Below are positions 63,235-64,000 of a stretch of 64,000 nucleotides of DNA, in pieces (the first letter of the stretch is position 1; each line of letters begins with the position of its first letter). The DNA comes from Aplidium turbinatum (taxonomy: Eukaryota > Chordata > Ascidiacea > Aplousobranchia > Polyclinidae): contig OU964923.1 in the NCBI GenBank assembly GCA_918807975.1, positions 27,757,235 to 27,821,234 of the forward strand, in the 5' to 3' direction. The position numbers and the translations under genes are program-made. Below the pieces are notes generated by a model, which saw only the letters and a program-made list of their open reading frames with translations, made no database searches and was not told where the DNA came from.

Positions 63235-64000
63235 AGGCAAAGATTTTTTTTCGAGCTGAAGAAAAGGAGTAAACCGTGTAGCCTAATGAAAATCAATATT
63301 GTAATGTTACAGAACAAACAGATAATATTAATAGTATTCAAGTTTTTCATTTTACAAATTGTGATTGCCGCGAATAAATAAATACGTAAGGACTAGTTTT
63401 AAACGCAGCCTCAAAACAATTAAGATTGTCAAACGTCTTGAGACGTAGTTCTGTCTCAGAGTGAAAAACGCAACTCACTGTTAAGTGTTATGAAAATTTC
63501 AATTGCAACAAATACTTCACCAACATTGCAGTGAGGAAAAGGGGCAGAAATAAATATCTTCTCTTCATTTGAAAGGGGGTGACTGAAAATAATTGATGTC
63601 TTGCTAAAATAGAATTGAAGAGGTTCGAGCAAGAATAATTCATTTGATATTGCTGTATAGGGAAATAAAGCATAAAGTGGCGCATGTACTTTGTTTATTT
63701 AAATAAAAGATAACTTCATTATTATTCAAATAAGTCACCACTAACAGAAAAGTTGATTGCAGCAGCTCTACGTGTTACTTCATAATTCTGTTGGTCGCAG
63801 GCAACGTGTTTTCGAATTATATTATGCAGATTACTGAATTCATAAACCTCGGTTTGTTGTCAAATTAAATTCATAGAAGAAGCATATAAAGAGCTTTAGC
63901 ATCATGAAAGCGAATGTCAAACGTGTCATAATAATATGACGATGTGTTCTTAACCATATCCTGACAGCACTTCATTTGCTTCACACGTGTTTTTAACATT
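63235..64000. other. No feature recognised
   Basis: A+T-rich sequence to the window end. Frames at 63181-63381 and 63488-63685 show no family features. Confidence 0.4.

Overview
The window looks like animal nuclear DNA, about two-thirds A+T, gene-poor and full of decayed transposons. An ascidian or other tunicate is my best guess. The reasons are the gene families present, long TE-filled introns, and an exact 16-base match to the Ciona trans-spliced leader as I remember it. That is an inference, not a proven assignment.

Three host genes can be supported. (1) On the minus strand at about 6.6-9.5 kb, a neuregulin-like membrane growth factor (signal peptide, N-terminal cysteine domain, Ig, EGF, TM, long tail) has its whole 720-residue coding part in one exon, with a likely 5'UTR intron and TATA box upstream. 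(2) On the minus strand at 19.0-20.5 kb, an FLVCR/SLC49-like MFS transporter of 492 residues is also uninterrupted. (3) On the plus strand at 20.55-32.29 kb, six phase-compatible exons give a 325-residue protein whose C-terminal part carries the hallmarks of myozenin/calsarcin (FATZ) muscle Z-disc proteins. Genes 2 and 3 are head to head, with start codons 100 bp apart. I found no convincing host gene from 33 to 64 kb, only weak exon candidates near 52 kb.

The rest is mostly mobile-element debris. Left part (0-5 kb): hAT fragments, a tRNA-derived SINE split by one hAT element that is itself split by another, and a 433 bp hAT MITE. At 9.8-17.1 kb: a hammerhead-like motif, a decayed hAT transposon with DUF4371-type transposase remains, the 3' end of a Ty3/Gypsy fossil, a hAT MITE and a second LTR piece. 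Inside the myozenin-like gene: a LINE tail, a 1.5 kb hAT element, two hAT MITEs, a SINE and a Kolobok-like TTAA element carrying P2X7-intracellular-like and THAP coding remnants. At 32.7-33.6 kb: a SINE, a LINE endonuclease remnant and a second hammerhead-like motif. At 43-64 kb: more SINEs, a U6 retropseudogene with target-site duplications, hAT elements with clean 8-bp duplications, a second LINE tail and clusters of a short motif.

The most unusual repeat is a family of small near-perfect palindromes (termini CAGACAGCAAA..., centre ACGTCTGCAGACGT) with about a dozen copies. In several of them a variable stem segment differs between copies but matches between the two arms of the same copy.
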